DNA from: Actinomadura viridilutea
GTDB lineage: Bacteria > Actinomycetota > Actinomycetes > Streptosporangiales > Streptosporangiaceae
Length of the DNA stretch: 64,000 nucleotides
Reading direction: 5' to 3'
NCBI GenBank assembly: GCA_003001795.1
Contig: PVNI01000021.1
Location: 57,137-121,136 of the forward strand
Of the stretch, positions 24,474 to 34,030 are shown piece by piece. The position numbers were made by a program, and so were the translations under genes. The notes under the pieces are model-generated. The model saw only the letters and a program-made list of their open reading frames with translations, was not told where the DNA came from and made no database searches. Every line of letters begins with the position of its first letter. Positions within the stretch are counted from its first letter, which is position 1.

Positions 24474-26120
24474 TCACCTCGTGCTCACGATCTGGGTCAT
24501 GCCCTCGTCCTGGATCGACTGCGGCGCCGGCTTGCGCGCGTCGTGGCTCATCCGCACCAGGATGGCGATGAGGATCCAGTTGGCCATCAGGGACGAACCG
24601 CCCTGCGACAGGAACGGCGTGGTGAGGCCGGTCAGCGGGATCAGCCGGGTGACGCCGCCGACGATCACGAACACCTGCAGCGCCAGCACGAAGGACACGC
24701 CGCCCGCGAACAGCTTCAGGAACGGGTCGCGCGCGGCGACGGCCGTCTTCATGCCGCGCTGCACGATCAGCGCGTAGATCAGCAGCAGCGCCATCAGCCC
24801 GGTCAGCCCGAGCTCCTCGCCCAGCGAGTCGAAGATGAAGTCGCTGAACGACAGGGGGGTGCGCCACGGTTCGCCCTGGCCGAGGCCGGTGCCGAGCACC
24901 CCGCCCTCGCCGAGCGCGAACAGCCCCTTCATCAGCTGGGCGCTGTCGGCGTACGAGCCGCCGAGCTTGCTGCAGGCGTAGTAGCCCGGGCCGATGAGGC
25001 GGGTCTGCTCGGCCTTGTCGGTCTGCCCGGCCCGCTCGTACTCGTCGGCCTTGCGCTCCAGCTCCGCGTCGTACTGCTTGTAGATCTCGGTGTCGGGGTT
25101 GACCGGCTCGACCTTGCCGTCCTCCAGCAGGCAGCCGCCGTCGAAGTACGGCTTGGGGTTCTGCCAGATGTCGATGCGCTGGTTGACGTGGCCCATGAAC
25201 GGCAGCAGCGTGGCGATGAACACGCCCACCGCCAGCAGCCCGACGCCGATCAGCACCCACGAGACCCGCTGCGTGGCGATGTAGAGCATCGACACGAACA
25301 GGCCGAAGTACAGCAGCGCGGTGCCCAGGTCCTTCTGCATGAACAGCACGCCCAGGCAGAAGACCCAGATCACCAGGATCGGGCCCAGGTCGCGGGCCCG
25401 GGGCAGGCTGAGCGGCCCGATCTTCTTGCCGATCAGCGACATCGCCTGCCGCTTGTTCACCAGGTACCCGGCGAAGAAGACCACCAGCATCAGCTTGGCG
25501 AACTCGCCCGGCTGCACCGAGAACCCGGCGACGTTGATCCACACCCGGGCGCCGTTGATCTCCGCGCCGATGCCCGGGACGATCGGCAGGAGCAGCAGCA
25601 GGATCGCGCCCAGCCCGATGATGTACGTGTAGCGCTGTGCGGTCTTGGGGGTGAACGACAGCGGCGCGTCGGTGCGGTTGACATCCCGCATGATCAGCAC
25701 CGCGGCCACGAACAGCGCGATGCCGACGAAGGTCCACATCAACTGGGACGAGGCGTCGGCGGCGTCTTTGAGGATCTGCTTGCCCGCGGCGGCCGCGGCC
25801 TTGCGGTCGGCGCTGGTGTCCAGGTCCAGCCGGTAGATCATCGCCAGGCCGAGGCCGTTCAGCGCCACCGCCAGCGGCAGCAGCAGCGGGTCGGCGTACG
25901 GCGCGAACCTGGCCTGGACGAAGTAGGCGGCCAGCGCCAGCACCACCAGCCCGCCGCCGTAGCCGAACAGCCCGGCGGGGATCTGACCGTCACGGGCCAG
26001 GCCCACCTCCGCGAACGCCGACAGCGTCAGCACCATCGCGAAGATCAGCAGCGCCAGCGACGCCGCGTTGCGCCGCTGGTACGGCAGCTGGCGGCGGATC
26101 TGCTCCCCGAGCTGGCTCAT
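24474..26120 (-). CDS. rodA: SEDS peptidoglycan polymerase RodA with enlarged extracellular loop
   Basis: A 548-residue integral membrane glycosyltransferase of the RodA/FtsW family that polymerises lipid II, with about 12 membrane helices. Conserved elements include GARVWINVAGFSVQPGEFAK, QKDLGTALLYFG and the C-terminal PLTGLTTPFLSQGGSSL. Compared with relatives of about 470 residues, it carries a hydrophilic insert of 90-100 residues at about 310-407. The insert is acidic and helical (YDAELERKADEYERAGQTDK) and holds two cysteines. The ATG abuts the pstP stop codon (TAGATG). Confidence 0.95.
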   Translation of the reverse strand: MSQLGEQIRRQLPYQRRNAASLALLIFAMVLTLSAFAEVGLARDGQIPAGLFGYGGGLVVLALAAYFVQARFAPYADPLLLPLAVALNGLGLAMIYRLDLDTSADRKAAAAAGKQILKDAADASSQLMWTFVGIALFVAAVLIMRDVNRTDAPLSFTPKTAQRYTYIIGLGAILLLLLPIVPGIGAEINGARVWINVAGFSVQPGEFAKLMLVVFFAGYLVNKRQAMSLIGKKIGPLSLPRARDLGPILVIWVFCLGVLFMQKDLGTALLYFGLFVSMLYIATQRVSWVLIGVGLLAVGVFIATLLPFMGHVNQRIDIWQNPKPYFDGGCLLEDGKVEPVNPDTEIYKQYDAELERKADEYERAGQTDKAEQTRLIGPGYYACSKLGGSYADSAQLMKGLFALGEGGVLGTGLGQGEPWRTPLSFSDFIFDSLGEELGLTGLMALLLIYALIVQRGMKTAVAARDPFLKLFAGGVSFVLALQVFVIVGGVTRLIPLTGLTTPFLSQGGSSLMANWILIAILVRMSHDARKPAPQSIQDEGMTQIVSTR

Positions 26121-27767
26121 CTACGACCGACCCCCGTTGCCCCCGTTGCTCTCGTCGGCCGGGCAGTCCGGGACCGTGGGGGTGGCGGAACGGCAGGCGG
26201 CCTTGCGCCCCTCCAGTTCGCTGAGCTTCTTTTCGGCCTGGGCCTGGCCGACGAACGAGAACGCCCCTCGGCGGACGCCGTCGGCGTCGCTCTTCGGCAG
26301 CTCGCCGAGCTCGATGGCGCTGCTGGTGATCGTCTGCTCGCGGCAGTTCTTCTGCCCCGCGCCCTTGACGATGGCGACCTTGCCGTCCTGGTCGCGCAGC
26401 GAGTACCGGCACACCGCGTTCTGCAGGTCCCGCACGGCCTTGGGGCCGCTGACGGTGTAGGTCTCCTTGACCGCCCGCTGCTTGTCCTCCGGCAGGTCGG
26501 CGACCAGGATCGGCGGGTTGGGCTGGTCCTTGGCGGCGGCCTTGCGGGACAGGCTCAGGCCCGGCACCTCCTGGTTGGTGCCGCGGAACAGCACGACCCG
26601 CCCGTTCTCCTCGCCGATGTAGTAGCCGTTGCGCACCGACTGCAGTCCCACGAACCCGACGGCGCCCAGCCCCACGACGACCACGCCGACCGACACGATC
26701 AGCCACGTCCAGCGGCGCGGACCGCGGCGCCGCACCCGGCCGGCCGCCTCGGGCGGGGCCATCACGTCCGGCGGCGCGCCCGGACCGGCCGGCATCGGCT
26801 GCCCCATCGGCATCGGCGCCGCGGGCGGAGGCGGCGGCCGCTCGTCCACCGCCACGGGCGGCTGCGGCCGCGTGTCGCGCAGCTGCGCGGCCCGGCTCGC
26901 CGGCGTGTCGGCGCCGCCCTCGGGGCCCGCCCCGCCGGCCGGGGGAGCGGGCTGCGTCGTGCCCGGGTTGCCGGGCGGCTCCGGGGGCCGCGTGTTGGCC
27001 GCGGCGCCCACCGCGCGGCCGGGGGCGGGCGGCGGCGGATGCTGGCCCAGGTCGACGACCTCGGCCACCACGCAGGTGATGTTGTCCGGTCCGCCGCCCC
27101 GGTTGGCCAGGTCGATCAGCTGGCGGACGACCTGCTCGAGGTCGTCCACCTCGGTCAGCACCTGGAAGATCGTCTCGGCGGTGACCACGCTGGACAGCCC
27201 GTCGGAGCACAGCAGATAGCGGTCGCCGATCTTGGCTTCGCGCAGCGACAGGTCCGGGTCGACCTCGCCCCGGCCGTCCAGCGCGCGCAGCAGCAGCGAA
27301 CGCTGCGGATGCGAGGCCGCCTCGTCGGGGCTGATGCGGCCCTCGTCCACCAGCGACTGCACCAGCGTGTGGTCGTGGGTGATCTGGAACAGGCTCCCGT
27401 CGCGCAGCAGGTACGCCCGGGAGTCCCCGATGTGCACCAGCGCCACCTGGTTGCCCGCCCACAGCATCGCCGTGAGCGTCGTGCCCATGCCCTGCAGCGC
27501 CGGGTCCGACTCGACGATGTGGTGCAGGTTCTCGTTGGCCGCCTTGACCGTCCGCTCCAGGGCGGACAGCAGCTCGTCGGCCGGCATCTCCTTGTCGAGC
27601 TTGCGCAGCTCGGCGATGGCGGCGGCGCTGGCGATCTCACCGCCGACGTGCCCGCCCATACCGTCGGCCACGGCGAGCAGATGGGCGCCCGCGTACGCCG
27701 AGTCCTCGTTGCCCTCGCGCAGCATGCCGACGTCGGACCGCGCGGCGTAGCGAATTCCCAGAGTCAT
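26121..27767 (-). CDS. pstP: PP2C-type Ser/Thr phosphatase PstP
   Basis: A 548-residue membrane phosphatase that reverses PknA/PknB phosphorylation. Residues 1-240 form the PP2C domain with the metal-binding aspartates in REGNEDS, ADGMGGH, CSDGL and GGPDNIT. A Pro-rich linker (about 245-345) and one membrane helix (about 350-372) follow. The extracellular C-terminal domain of about 170 residues has three or more cysteines and unknown function. It overlaps fhaB by 4 nt (ATGA) and abuts rodA. Confidence 0.97.
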   Translation of the reverse strand: MTLGIRYAARSDVGMLREGNEDSAYAGAHLLAVADGMGGHVGGEIASAAAIAELRKLDKEMPADELLSALERTVKAANENLHHIVESDPALQGMGTTLTAMLWAGNQVALVHIGDSRAYLLRDGSLFQITHDHTLVQSLVDEGRISPDEAASHPQRSLLLRALDGRGEVDPDLSLREAKIGDRYLLCSDGLSSVVTAETIFQVLTEVDDLEQVVRQLIDLANRGGGPDNITCVVAEVVDLGQHPPPPAPGRAVGAAANTRPPEPPGNPGTTQPAPPAGGAGPEGGADTPASRAAQLRDTRPQPPVAVDERPPPPPAAPMPMGQPMPAGPGAPPDVMAPPEAAGRVRRRGPRRWTWLIVSVGVVVVGLGAVGFVGLQSVRNGYYIGEENGRVVLFRGTNQEVPGLSLSRKAAAKDQPNPPILVADLPEDKQRAVKETYTVSGPKAVRDLQNAVCRYSLRDQDGKVAIVKGAGQKNCREQTITSSAIELGELPKSDADGVRRGAFSFVGQAQAEKKLSELEGRKAACRSATPTVPDCPADESNGGNGGRS

Positions 27768-28234
27768 TTGCGCAGCTCGATCACCGTCTTGCCGATACGG
27801 ATCGGTACGCCCGCCGGAACCGGCATGGGCCGGCTCACCTTAGTACGCCCGAGATAGGTCCCGTTGGTCGAGCCGAGGTCTTCCACGATCCACTGACCGT
27901 CCTGCGCGTAAAGTCGGGCATGCCGACTCGAAGCGTAGTCGTCGGTCACCACGAGCGTGGAGTCATTCGCCCGGCCGATGGTGATCGGCATGCCCGTCAG
28001 GTCGATGACGGTGCCGGCCCGCTCCCCCTGGACGACCACAAGCTTGGTCGGCGCGCTGCGCTGCGCCCGCGGCGGCCTGGACTGCCGGGCGGGCCGCTGC
28101 GCGGGCTGGGCCGCGCGGAGGGCGGCCTTGGAACCGAACAGATCGGCCCGGATCACGCCGACGGCCGCGATGACGAACAGCCAGAGCACCGCGAGGAACG
28201 CCAGCTTGATCAGCGTGAGGGTGAATTCGGACAT
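27764..28234 (-). CDS. fhaB: FHA-domain protein FhaB (FipA)
   Basis: A 156-residue protein. One N-terminal membrane helix (residues 7-28) is followed by a basic linker and a forkhead-associated domain (about 65-156). The FHA phosphothreonine-binding residues are in ITIGRANDS, SSRHARL and DLGSTNGTYLG. In mycobacteria FipA is a PknA substrate that links FtsZ to FtsQ under oxidative stress. It lies in operon with fhaA (11 nt away) and pstP (4-nt overlap). Confidence 0.96.
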   Translation of the reverse strand: MSEFTLTLIKLAFLAVLWLFVIAAVGVIRADLFGSKAALRAAQPAQRPARQSRPPRAQRSAPTKLVVVQGERAGTVIDLTGMPITIGRANDSTLVVTDDYASSRHARLYAQDGQWIVEDLGSTNGTYLGRTKVSRPMPVPAGVPIRIGKTVIELRK

Positions 28235-28245
28235 CGGAGTCGGGG

Positions 28246-28998
28246 CTACTCCCTATCGCGGCGGAAGACCAGGGTTGTTCGGCCCATCGTGACGCGCGAA
28301 CCGTCGACGAGCGTGACCCGCCGGATCGGCTGACCGTTCACGAAGGAGCCGTTCGTCGACCCTAGATCCACGAGCACGACTTCGGGACCTTCTACGCGGA
28401 TCTCCGCATGGTGGCGGGACACGCCGGGGTCGACCAACCGCAGGTCGCAGTCGGTGCCACGGCCCAGCAGGGTCACCGGCGTGGTGATCTCGTACGTGCG
28501 CTGGGTGGCGTCCGCGCCCTCCACCGCGGTGGTCACCAGCAGCCGCGGCCGACCGGCGAACGCCCCGCCCCCTACCTGCGGCACGTCGCTCACCGGACGG
28601 CGGATCTCCCCGCCCTCCACGGTGGACCCGCGGATGACGCCGGAACGGATGCGGAACATGCCCGTGGCCAGGTCCCCGGCGTTCTCGAACCGGACGCGCA
28701 CCGGCCCCACGAAGGAGTACCCCTGCTCCTTGGCGTACTCGCGGGCCAGGTTGGCCAGCTCCTGGCTCAGGCTGTCGGCGTACACCTGGAGCCGCTGCCC
28801 GTCCTGCTCGGAGATCTCGACGACGAAGTCGTTCGGCACCAGGGTGCGTCCAGCCGCCACGATGGCGGCGCGGTCGTCCATCTCGCGCTGTACAGCACTG
28901 GCCACCTCGACCGGCTGCAGCTCCGACTTGAAGGCCCGGGCGAAGGCACCTTCGACCATGCCCTCCAGCCGTCGCTCGAAGCGCTGAATGACGCCCAC
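28246..28998 (-). CDS. fhaA: FHA-domain protein FhaA
   Basis: A 250-residue protein. The N-terminal DUF3662 domain (residues 1-125, starting VGVIQRFERRLEGMVEGAF) is followed by a short linker and a C-terminal FHA domain (about 150-250) with LLGRGTDCD, SRHHAEI and DLGSTNGSFVNG. In mycobacteria FhaA binds the phosphorylated pseudokinase domain of MviN (MurJ), slowing lipid II export. GGGAGGT lies 4-5 nt before the GTG at 28998. It is the first gene of the seven-gene leftward operon. Confidence 0.96.
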   Translation of the reverse strand: MGVIQRFERRLEGMVEGAFARAFKSELQPVEVASAVQREMDDRAAIVAAGRTLVPNDFVVEISEQDGQRLQVYADSLSQELANLAREYAKEQGYSFVGPVRVRFENAGDLATGMFRIRSGVIRGSTVEGGEIRRPVSDVPQVGGGAFAGRPRLLVTTAVEGADATQRTYEITTPVTLLGRGTDCDLRLVDPGVSRHHAEIRVEGPEVVLVDLGSTNGSFVNGQPIRRVTLVDGSRVTMGRTTLVFRRDRE

Positions 28999-29126
28999 GG
29001 GCACCTCCCTTCTCCACTGGTAGACGATCGTATCGGTGTGATGGTTCGCTCGAAGTATCTGGATACCTAACCACTGCCGCGACCGTGCTAGCCTTTTCTC
29101 GCACCCCCCGAGAGGGGGACGCACCC

Positions 29127-29209
29127 GGGCGGGTGGCGGAACGGCAGACGCGCACGGTTCAGGTCCGTGTGTCCGCGAGGACGTGAGGGTTCAAATCCCT
29201 CCTCGCCCA
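29127..29209 (+). tRNA. tRNA-Leu (CAG)
   Basis: An 83-nt class II tRNA. The acceptor GGGCGGG pairs with CTCGCCC (one G-T pair). The anticodon stem CACGG/CCGTG encloses TTCAGGT, anticodon CAG. There is a long variable arm, and the T loop TTCAAAT sits in AGGGTTCAAATCCCT. Discriminator A. It is divergent from fhaA, as in other actinomycetes. Confidence 0.97.
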
Positions 29210-29220
29210 CTCCGAGACTG

Positions 29221-29253
29221 GGAGCAGCGCCCACAGACAGGGCGGCTGCTCCT
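29221..29253 (+). terminator. terminator after tRNA-Leu
   Basis: The stem GGAGCAGC(GCCC) / (GGGCG)GCTGCTCC spans 29221-29252 and is followed by TTGTC. It is a normal tRNA-gene terminator. Confidence 0.75.
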
Positions 29254-30294
29254 TGTCATATCTGCGGGATGCTTCCTGCCGGTCCTCCGCCCGCAGGTTG
29301 GACCGGGGGCAAGGCGCGGAGCCGCCTCTGGACCCCTGGAACGCGGACCGCTCTGGCCGGTGCCCCGCCTTCCTTCTTGACTGCGCCCTGGGGCGCGGGC
29401 GGGCGCACGGGCGGTGATTGGTCGCTGATCCGTGCTTCCCTGAGGGATGCTCGCGGAACGTGTGACGCGAGTCATCACCTCACAGTGGCCTGATGAGTCC
29501 CCCGCAACAAGCCTCTTCTGTTTCTCCCGACCGTACAGCGCTCCCTGACCCGTTGCCTGGGGCGGGCTCGAATGATGCGAGTGCTGTGAAAGCCGGGGCA
29601 TGAGCGACTGCAGAGTGCACGTCGCCGGCAGCCGCACACGGCCATCGCGCCACCATGCGCGAAGAAGAACGCCGCACGCGCGGCAACACAGCCGGAAGCC
29701 CCAGCTGGACGGAAGCAACCCGCCGTGACCTAGTCCCGCCGACCACCCGCCCGCTTCACCGTCTTCGTCGAGGCGAAGGTCGCGCGGCTGGTGAACGGGC
29801 TCGCCCCGGACGGGACCGAGCTGCGCGGCGACCTCGTGGGGCCGCTCGCCATAGCGGTGGTCGCCGGAAGAACCGCTGCTTGATGAAGGTGCGGCGGGGT
29901 TGATGTGGTGGAAGATGGCGCGCCCTGCCCCCGCTCCCGAAGCCCGGCGCCGCCACAATGCCCTGACTTGGTAGGTCTGGCTGCTGAACCGCTTGCCGGC
30001 GACCCGTCGCACCCGTGGATTCACTTGATCAGCGCAGCACCCCCAAGCGCCGGCCGCATCAGGTCCAGCGCCATATCTGCGTGGGCACGTGGCCGTTGCC
30101 GATGAGCGTCGTGCCGTCCGCCGCCACGCCTCTCGGCACCCCAGCACCGCCGCCGAGAACGTCGCAGGTGGCGACGGAAGCCGCAGCGGCGATGCCCGCG
30201 CGGGGCCCGCTGGGTCAGATGATCAATGCGTTCGGGAATGGTGCGGCGGATGCGCCGCCGCGGGCTGCGGCACGTTCCGCTCGGTGCCCACTGG
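29254..30294. other. gene-free decayed region
   Basis: No intact gene is seen. One frame at 29755-29883 (plus strand) reads like a coding fragment (FTVFVEAKVARLVNGLAPDG...). It has no start codon, is preceded by an in-frame stop and matches nothing I know. The region probably holds remnants of older insertions. Confidence 0.45.
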
Positions 30295-30825
30295 TTGCGG
30301 GCGGGTTGTGGCGATGCCGCGCGATTGCTTGAGGCGTTCGATCACATTGCGGCGCTGATAGACGTCGGGGGCTAAGGGCGGCGGAGCGCCCTGCGCGTGC
30401 ACCGCGGCAACCAATTCCCGCATGTGTGTTCCTGCATGCGTGAACGGACGCGGCGATCCTGCGGCGCCGACCGGCGGATCGCCGCGGAGCTGTAGCCCTT
30501 GTCGACGATGACCCGCTTCGGCATGCGGGACGGCGACCTCCGCCAGAGCTCGAGGAAAGGCGGTGCAGTCGTTGATGGTGCCGGGCGTGAGCACGTTCGA
30601 CAGCGGCAGGCCGCGTCCGTCGACCGCCAGGTGAATCGTGGCGGTCAGCCCGTCTCGCGACTGGCCGAGTGCCTGCCCGGATGCCGGGCTTGTTCCGTCC
30701 GGCCCCCCTTTTGCGGGCGTCGGCGGCGTGCCGGTGCGCGCATGATTGCGCGCTGACGGTCTGGCAGATGCGGCTGGCCCAGTCGTCATGGATATGCACA
30801 GGCGTCGGCGTCCCGCCGTCGGCAC
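30295..30825 (-). pseudogene. IS5-type transposase remnant
   Basis: Fragments of a DDE transposase of the IS5 group can be read in two frames. In one frame: SRDGLTATIHLAVDGRGLPLS (about 30640-30580), the block around the first catalytic Asp. In a shifted frame: VIVDKGYSSAAIRR, carrying the second Asp (the DKGYSS motif). Back in the first frame near the end: YQRRNVIERLKQSRGIAT, the C-terminal motif with the catalytic Glu. At least two frameshifts separate the blocks, and no start or terminal inverted repeats are recognisable. It is an inactive relic. Confidence 0.7.
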
Positions 30826-30839
30826 CGCTCGTAGACGCA

Positions 30840-31522
30840 GTCACGCGACGGAACGCCGGCGAGCTTCCGCAGCACGCCGTTCGGCACGTGTAGTGGTCGG
30901 CACACGGGCCGTCCTGCGCCAGTTGGGGCGGACGAGACGGCTTGATCCGCCGCCGCGTGCATCGGCCAACTCATGTCGTCGCACCACGGCACGGCATCAA
31001 CTCACATCCCAGGACGAACACGAAGATCGGTTGGACAGTCGCTAACGCGGTGGCCCTGCGCAGGTCAGAACGGGGACGCCGTGGGCGATACCTTCATGGG
31101 CCCGGCGACTTTTCCCGCCGAGCGGCCCGCGGCGCCCCAGTTGGGAACGGCGCCGGGTGGCGGTGGTCTCGTCGGCGTAGACCTCGAGGGGCGCCGGGTG
31201 CCGTGCTGGGCGGTGTTCTCGCATGCGTCGAGCTGGGCGCGGAACCGCCGGATCTCCTTGTCGGGGGCCGGTAGTCGACACAGACCTGTGCGACCCCGGC
31301 CGTTTTCGTCGCAGGCGGCGGGGACGGGACGTCGTGGATGACCTATGCGACGGCGCGGGCGGACACCCACTGGTGTTCGTGGTTCATCGGCGCCCTCCGT
31401 CCTCGGAGGAACCGGTGGTGACGGGGTCCGTCGGGTCGTCGGTCCCGGGTCCTCGCCGGCGACCGCTGCATCTCGTCCGTTTCCGCCTGCCAGGTGCTCG
31501 TCGCGGGCGTGACCGGGGCCGA
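30840..31522. other. gene-free region
   Basis: No reading frame with a family signature or ribosome-binding site is seen. This probably includes the degraded 5' part of the transposase or neighbouring insertion debris. Confidence 0.4.
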
Positions 31523-32770
31523 TCAGTCGCCGAACTCGTTCTGCACGCCGGGCGGAGTGAGGGCTTGGACGTAATTGATGGGCGAATGGTCGTCGAAGGA
31601 GTACGGGAAGGGCAGCGACCGCATCGGCTTGATCTTCTTGAGCAGGAACGACGCCCCGGCCAGGCCGAACCCTCCGAACGCGGTCAGAGACTGCCCTGTC
31701 GGCTTCTTCTCCTCTCGCCAGGTCCCATTCTGGCCGCCCTGCACGCAGCCGAGATAGCCGAGCAGTTCGCAGATGGAGTTCTGAAGGTTCGGGATGTGGT
31801 AGCGGTATTCCCGCCCGAAGTGCTGGAACGGGCCCGTGCTGCGAGGCGGAAGGTGCGGCACGACGTCATTGTCATAGATGAAGCGCAGCACCTTGGTGCG
31901 AAGGAACTCGTTCTCTTCGCAGCCTTTCGCGAAGGCCGGGTCGCCGATCATGGGCTGGCCGAACGTGTACGTGGCCCGCAGAAGGCTCGCGAGCTCATCC
32001 TCGCCTACCGCGAATTTGCGTTCATGCTTCAGCATCACGGTCATCATCGCGGCCATGGCGGCACCGAGACTGTGCCCGGTGATGTACAGGGCCTCCAGCC
32101 TCCTCTCCGTCCGCGACGGAGCGGTGCCGTTGGTCTCGCAGGGAAGGGGGACGCGCACGGACCTGCTCTCCTGCGCCTGCTTCAGCGCCTGCACCACTTG
32201 ATAACGTGTCGCCCGCACGTTCCGATAGAACCCGGCGTGCACGTTGGCGCCTCGATCCCCTAGGCCGTATTCCATCCGCGTCACGGCGACGTCGGCATCG
32301 GTGAGCCAGTTGACGAAGCTCGTCAACTCGGTGCCGCGGTAGCACAGGATCGCCACCCGCCCGCTGCGACTCTGGATCAGGAACGCGGTGGAGCGGATGA
32401 ACATGGGGTCGACGAATGAGGTGAACGTGCGGCACACGTTCTGCTCGAGCCCCAGCCGCGCCATGATCATCGATACGGTGGCGGTGTCCGAGTACGAGTA
32501 CGCCGCGCAGGTGGCCAGCACGTGGGCGACCACCTCGTCCGGGTGTTCCTTCGTCTCCGCAAGCCGCTCCTCCAGATTCTCGTAGATGGGGAATCCGGGC
32601 GTGGTCACGGGACCGTAGGGCCGGAGCGTGCGGTAGTCCGGAGCCTGCGTGTCCGGGATCCACAGCCCTCCGGTCACGAGCTCGTCCCGCAGCCTTTGCT
32701 CCCATTCGAGGACGGAGAATTCGCCGAGCCGTTGCGCCCTGCGAGTCTCCTGCTTTCGCTGCTCCGCCAT
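31523..32770 (-). CDS. class 3 lipase-family protein
   Basis: A 415-residue alpha/beta hydrolase of the lipase class 3 family. The nucleophile Ser234 is in ITGHSLGAAMAA. The likely acid and base are in FIYDNDVVPHLPP (Asp) and FDDHSPINYV (His). An upstream strand, VAILCYRGTELTSFVNWLTDADV, matches the family's fRGT...W..D pattern. No signal peptide is visible, so it may act in the cytoplasm or at the membrane. GGAGGG lies about 9 nt before the ATG. It is monocistronic and flanked by a decayed region, and may have been acquired by transfer. Confidence 0.88.
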   Translation of the reverse strand: MAEQRKQETRRAQRLGEFSVLEWEQRLRDELVTGGLWIPDTQAPDYRTLRPYGPVTTPGFPIYENLEERLAETKEHPDEVVAHVLATCAAYSYSDTATVSMIMARLGLEQNVCRTFTSFVDPMFIRSTAFLIQSRSGRVAILCYRGTELTSFVNWLTDADVAVTRMEYGLGDRGANVHAGFYRNVRATRYQVVQALKQAQESRSVRVPLPCETNGTAPSRTERRLEALYITGHSLGAAMAAMMTVMLKHERKFAVGEDELASLLRATYTFGQPMIGDPAFAKGCEENEFLRTKVLRFIYDNDVVPHLPPRSTGPFQHFGREYRYHIPNLQNSICELLGYLGCVQGGQNGTWREEKKPTGQSLTAFGGFGLAGASFLLKKIKPMRSLPFPYSFDDHSPINYVQALTPPGVQNEFGD

Positions 32771-33407
32771 GATTCCTCACCCTCCGTGGAGTCCGCGCTC
32801 ATCCGATTTTGTGAGATTTGGTCGGTGTCGAGGCGGCCCCTGGCGTCAACGAGGTCCGGACAACCTCCACGCTAGCCGTGACGCAACCCATGTTTGCGCA
32901 AATGAGTCCCCAAAGTATGGGCGGCAAGCGATCCCTCATTCGACTTTCGACCTGGGGCGGCAGCATCGGGCGAGCAGGGCGTGGAGGTCGCGCACTGGCG
33001 GGCGCTCGCGCGGTCGGCCGGGTGCGTAGATAATTGAGGCGTACACCGTTTTGGCGCACTCCTCCTCGGTCGAGCGTAAAGTAAGACCCCACGGCCGCAA
33101 CGTGAGGTGCTTTCGGGCCCCAATGGATATCTGACGATCGAATATGCGTGCCCGAATGCATATGCATTCCGCGTTCCGAGTTCCAGCGCGACGGTCCCGC
33201 TCACGGGCACAGGTGGTCCCCGACTCTCGCACGGTCGACGACGTTGCTCTCGCCGATCACTCCCTGACCTGGCAGGTTCTCTCCTCCGGCTCGTCTTGGT
33301 CGCTCCTGAGGCGGGCGTGAGTGAGGGGCAGGCGCGGGCGGCGGGTTCGCGCGGGGTCTTCCGCGTGCCGTTCACGTGCGGTCGAGGCGGGCTGCCAGGC
33401 TGGATAT
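32771..33407. other. intergenic region with palindromes
   Basis: No gene is supported in these 637 bases. It contains the 10-bp palindrome TTTGCGCAAA (32893-32902), near the lipase promoter side, and the 16-bp palindrome described separately. Confidence 0.5.
33154..33169. promoter_or_regulatory. perfect 16-bp palindrome, possible operator
   Basis: GAATGCATATGCATTC is a perfect palindrome and unusually AT-rich for this genome. It lies between the divergent lipase and methyltransferase genes, about 240 nt before the latter. It is likely to bind a dimeric regulator, which I cannot identify. Confidence 0.45.
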
Positions 33408-34022
33408 ATGGAGGAGCTTCGTTCGTGGGCCGGTGAGGGGGCGAACACTTCGCCGTTCGCATTGCCCCAGGGACTGGCGGGGCGGCTGGCGATTTCAGTC
33501 ATGCGCTGGAGCAACCCGCAGCGGGAGGTGCTGGACGTCCTCGGCGTCCGGGACGGCGAGCGGGTGCTCGAGGTCGGATACGGGCCCGGTCGGCTGATCC
33601 GGCTGCTCGCCCGGCACACCGGCGCCTCGGCCATCCACGGGGTCGATCCGTCGGAGACGGCGCGGGACGCGGCGATCAAAGCCAACCGTGCCGCCGTCAA
33701 AGAGGGGCGGGTCGTGCTGGGGCTCGGCACGGCGGAGCGGACCGGTCTTCCCGATGCGTCCTTCGACCGGGTCGTCTCCGTGAACAACGTGGCCATCTGG
33801 CCGGACCTCGACGCGGGGCTGCGCGAGCTGCGGCGCGTGGTGCGGCCCGGCGGGACGGTGCTGATCGCCTGGCACGGCGGGACGGCACCGTCCCGGATCA
33901 CGGCGCGGCTTCAGCTCACCGAGGAGCAGCTGACGCGCATCGAGGACGCCCTCCGACGGCTCTTCTCCGACGTGGCCAGGCGTCGCCTGAAGGACCTGGA
34001 GGTCTTCCTGGCGACGCGCTGA
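33408..34022 (+). CDS. class I SAM-dependent methyltransferase
   Basis: A 204-residue methyltransferase. Motif I is VLEVGYGPGRL (SAM binding), motif II IHGVDPSE and motif III LRRVVRPGGTVLIAWHGG. It resembles the UbiE/type 11 methyltransferases that act on small molecules. The substrate is unknown. The ATG at 33408 lies in an AT-rich GGATATATGG context with no clear ribosome-binding site. It is convergent with the SnoaL gene, 8 nt away. Confidence 0.88.
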   Translation: MEELRSWAGEGANTSPFALPQGLAGRLAISVMRWSNPQREVLDVLGVRDGERVLEVGYGPGRLIRLLARHTGASAIHGVDPSETARDAAIKANRAAVKEGRVVLGLGTAERTGLPDASFDRVVSVNNVAIWPDLDAGLRELRRVVRPGGTVLIAWHGGTAPSRITARLQLTEEQLTRIEDALRRLFSDVARRRLKDLEVFLATR

Positions 34023-34030
34023 CCTCCACG

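Noticed and set aside
23250..27857. A 1535-codon open frame antisense to pbpA, rodA and pstP
   Set aside because: It mirrors the codon bias of the real genes on the opposite strand. It is His/Arg/Gln-rich, with no family features.
29755..29883. A coding-like fragment in the decayed region
   Set aside because: No start codon, an in-frame stop immediately upstream and no recognisable family.
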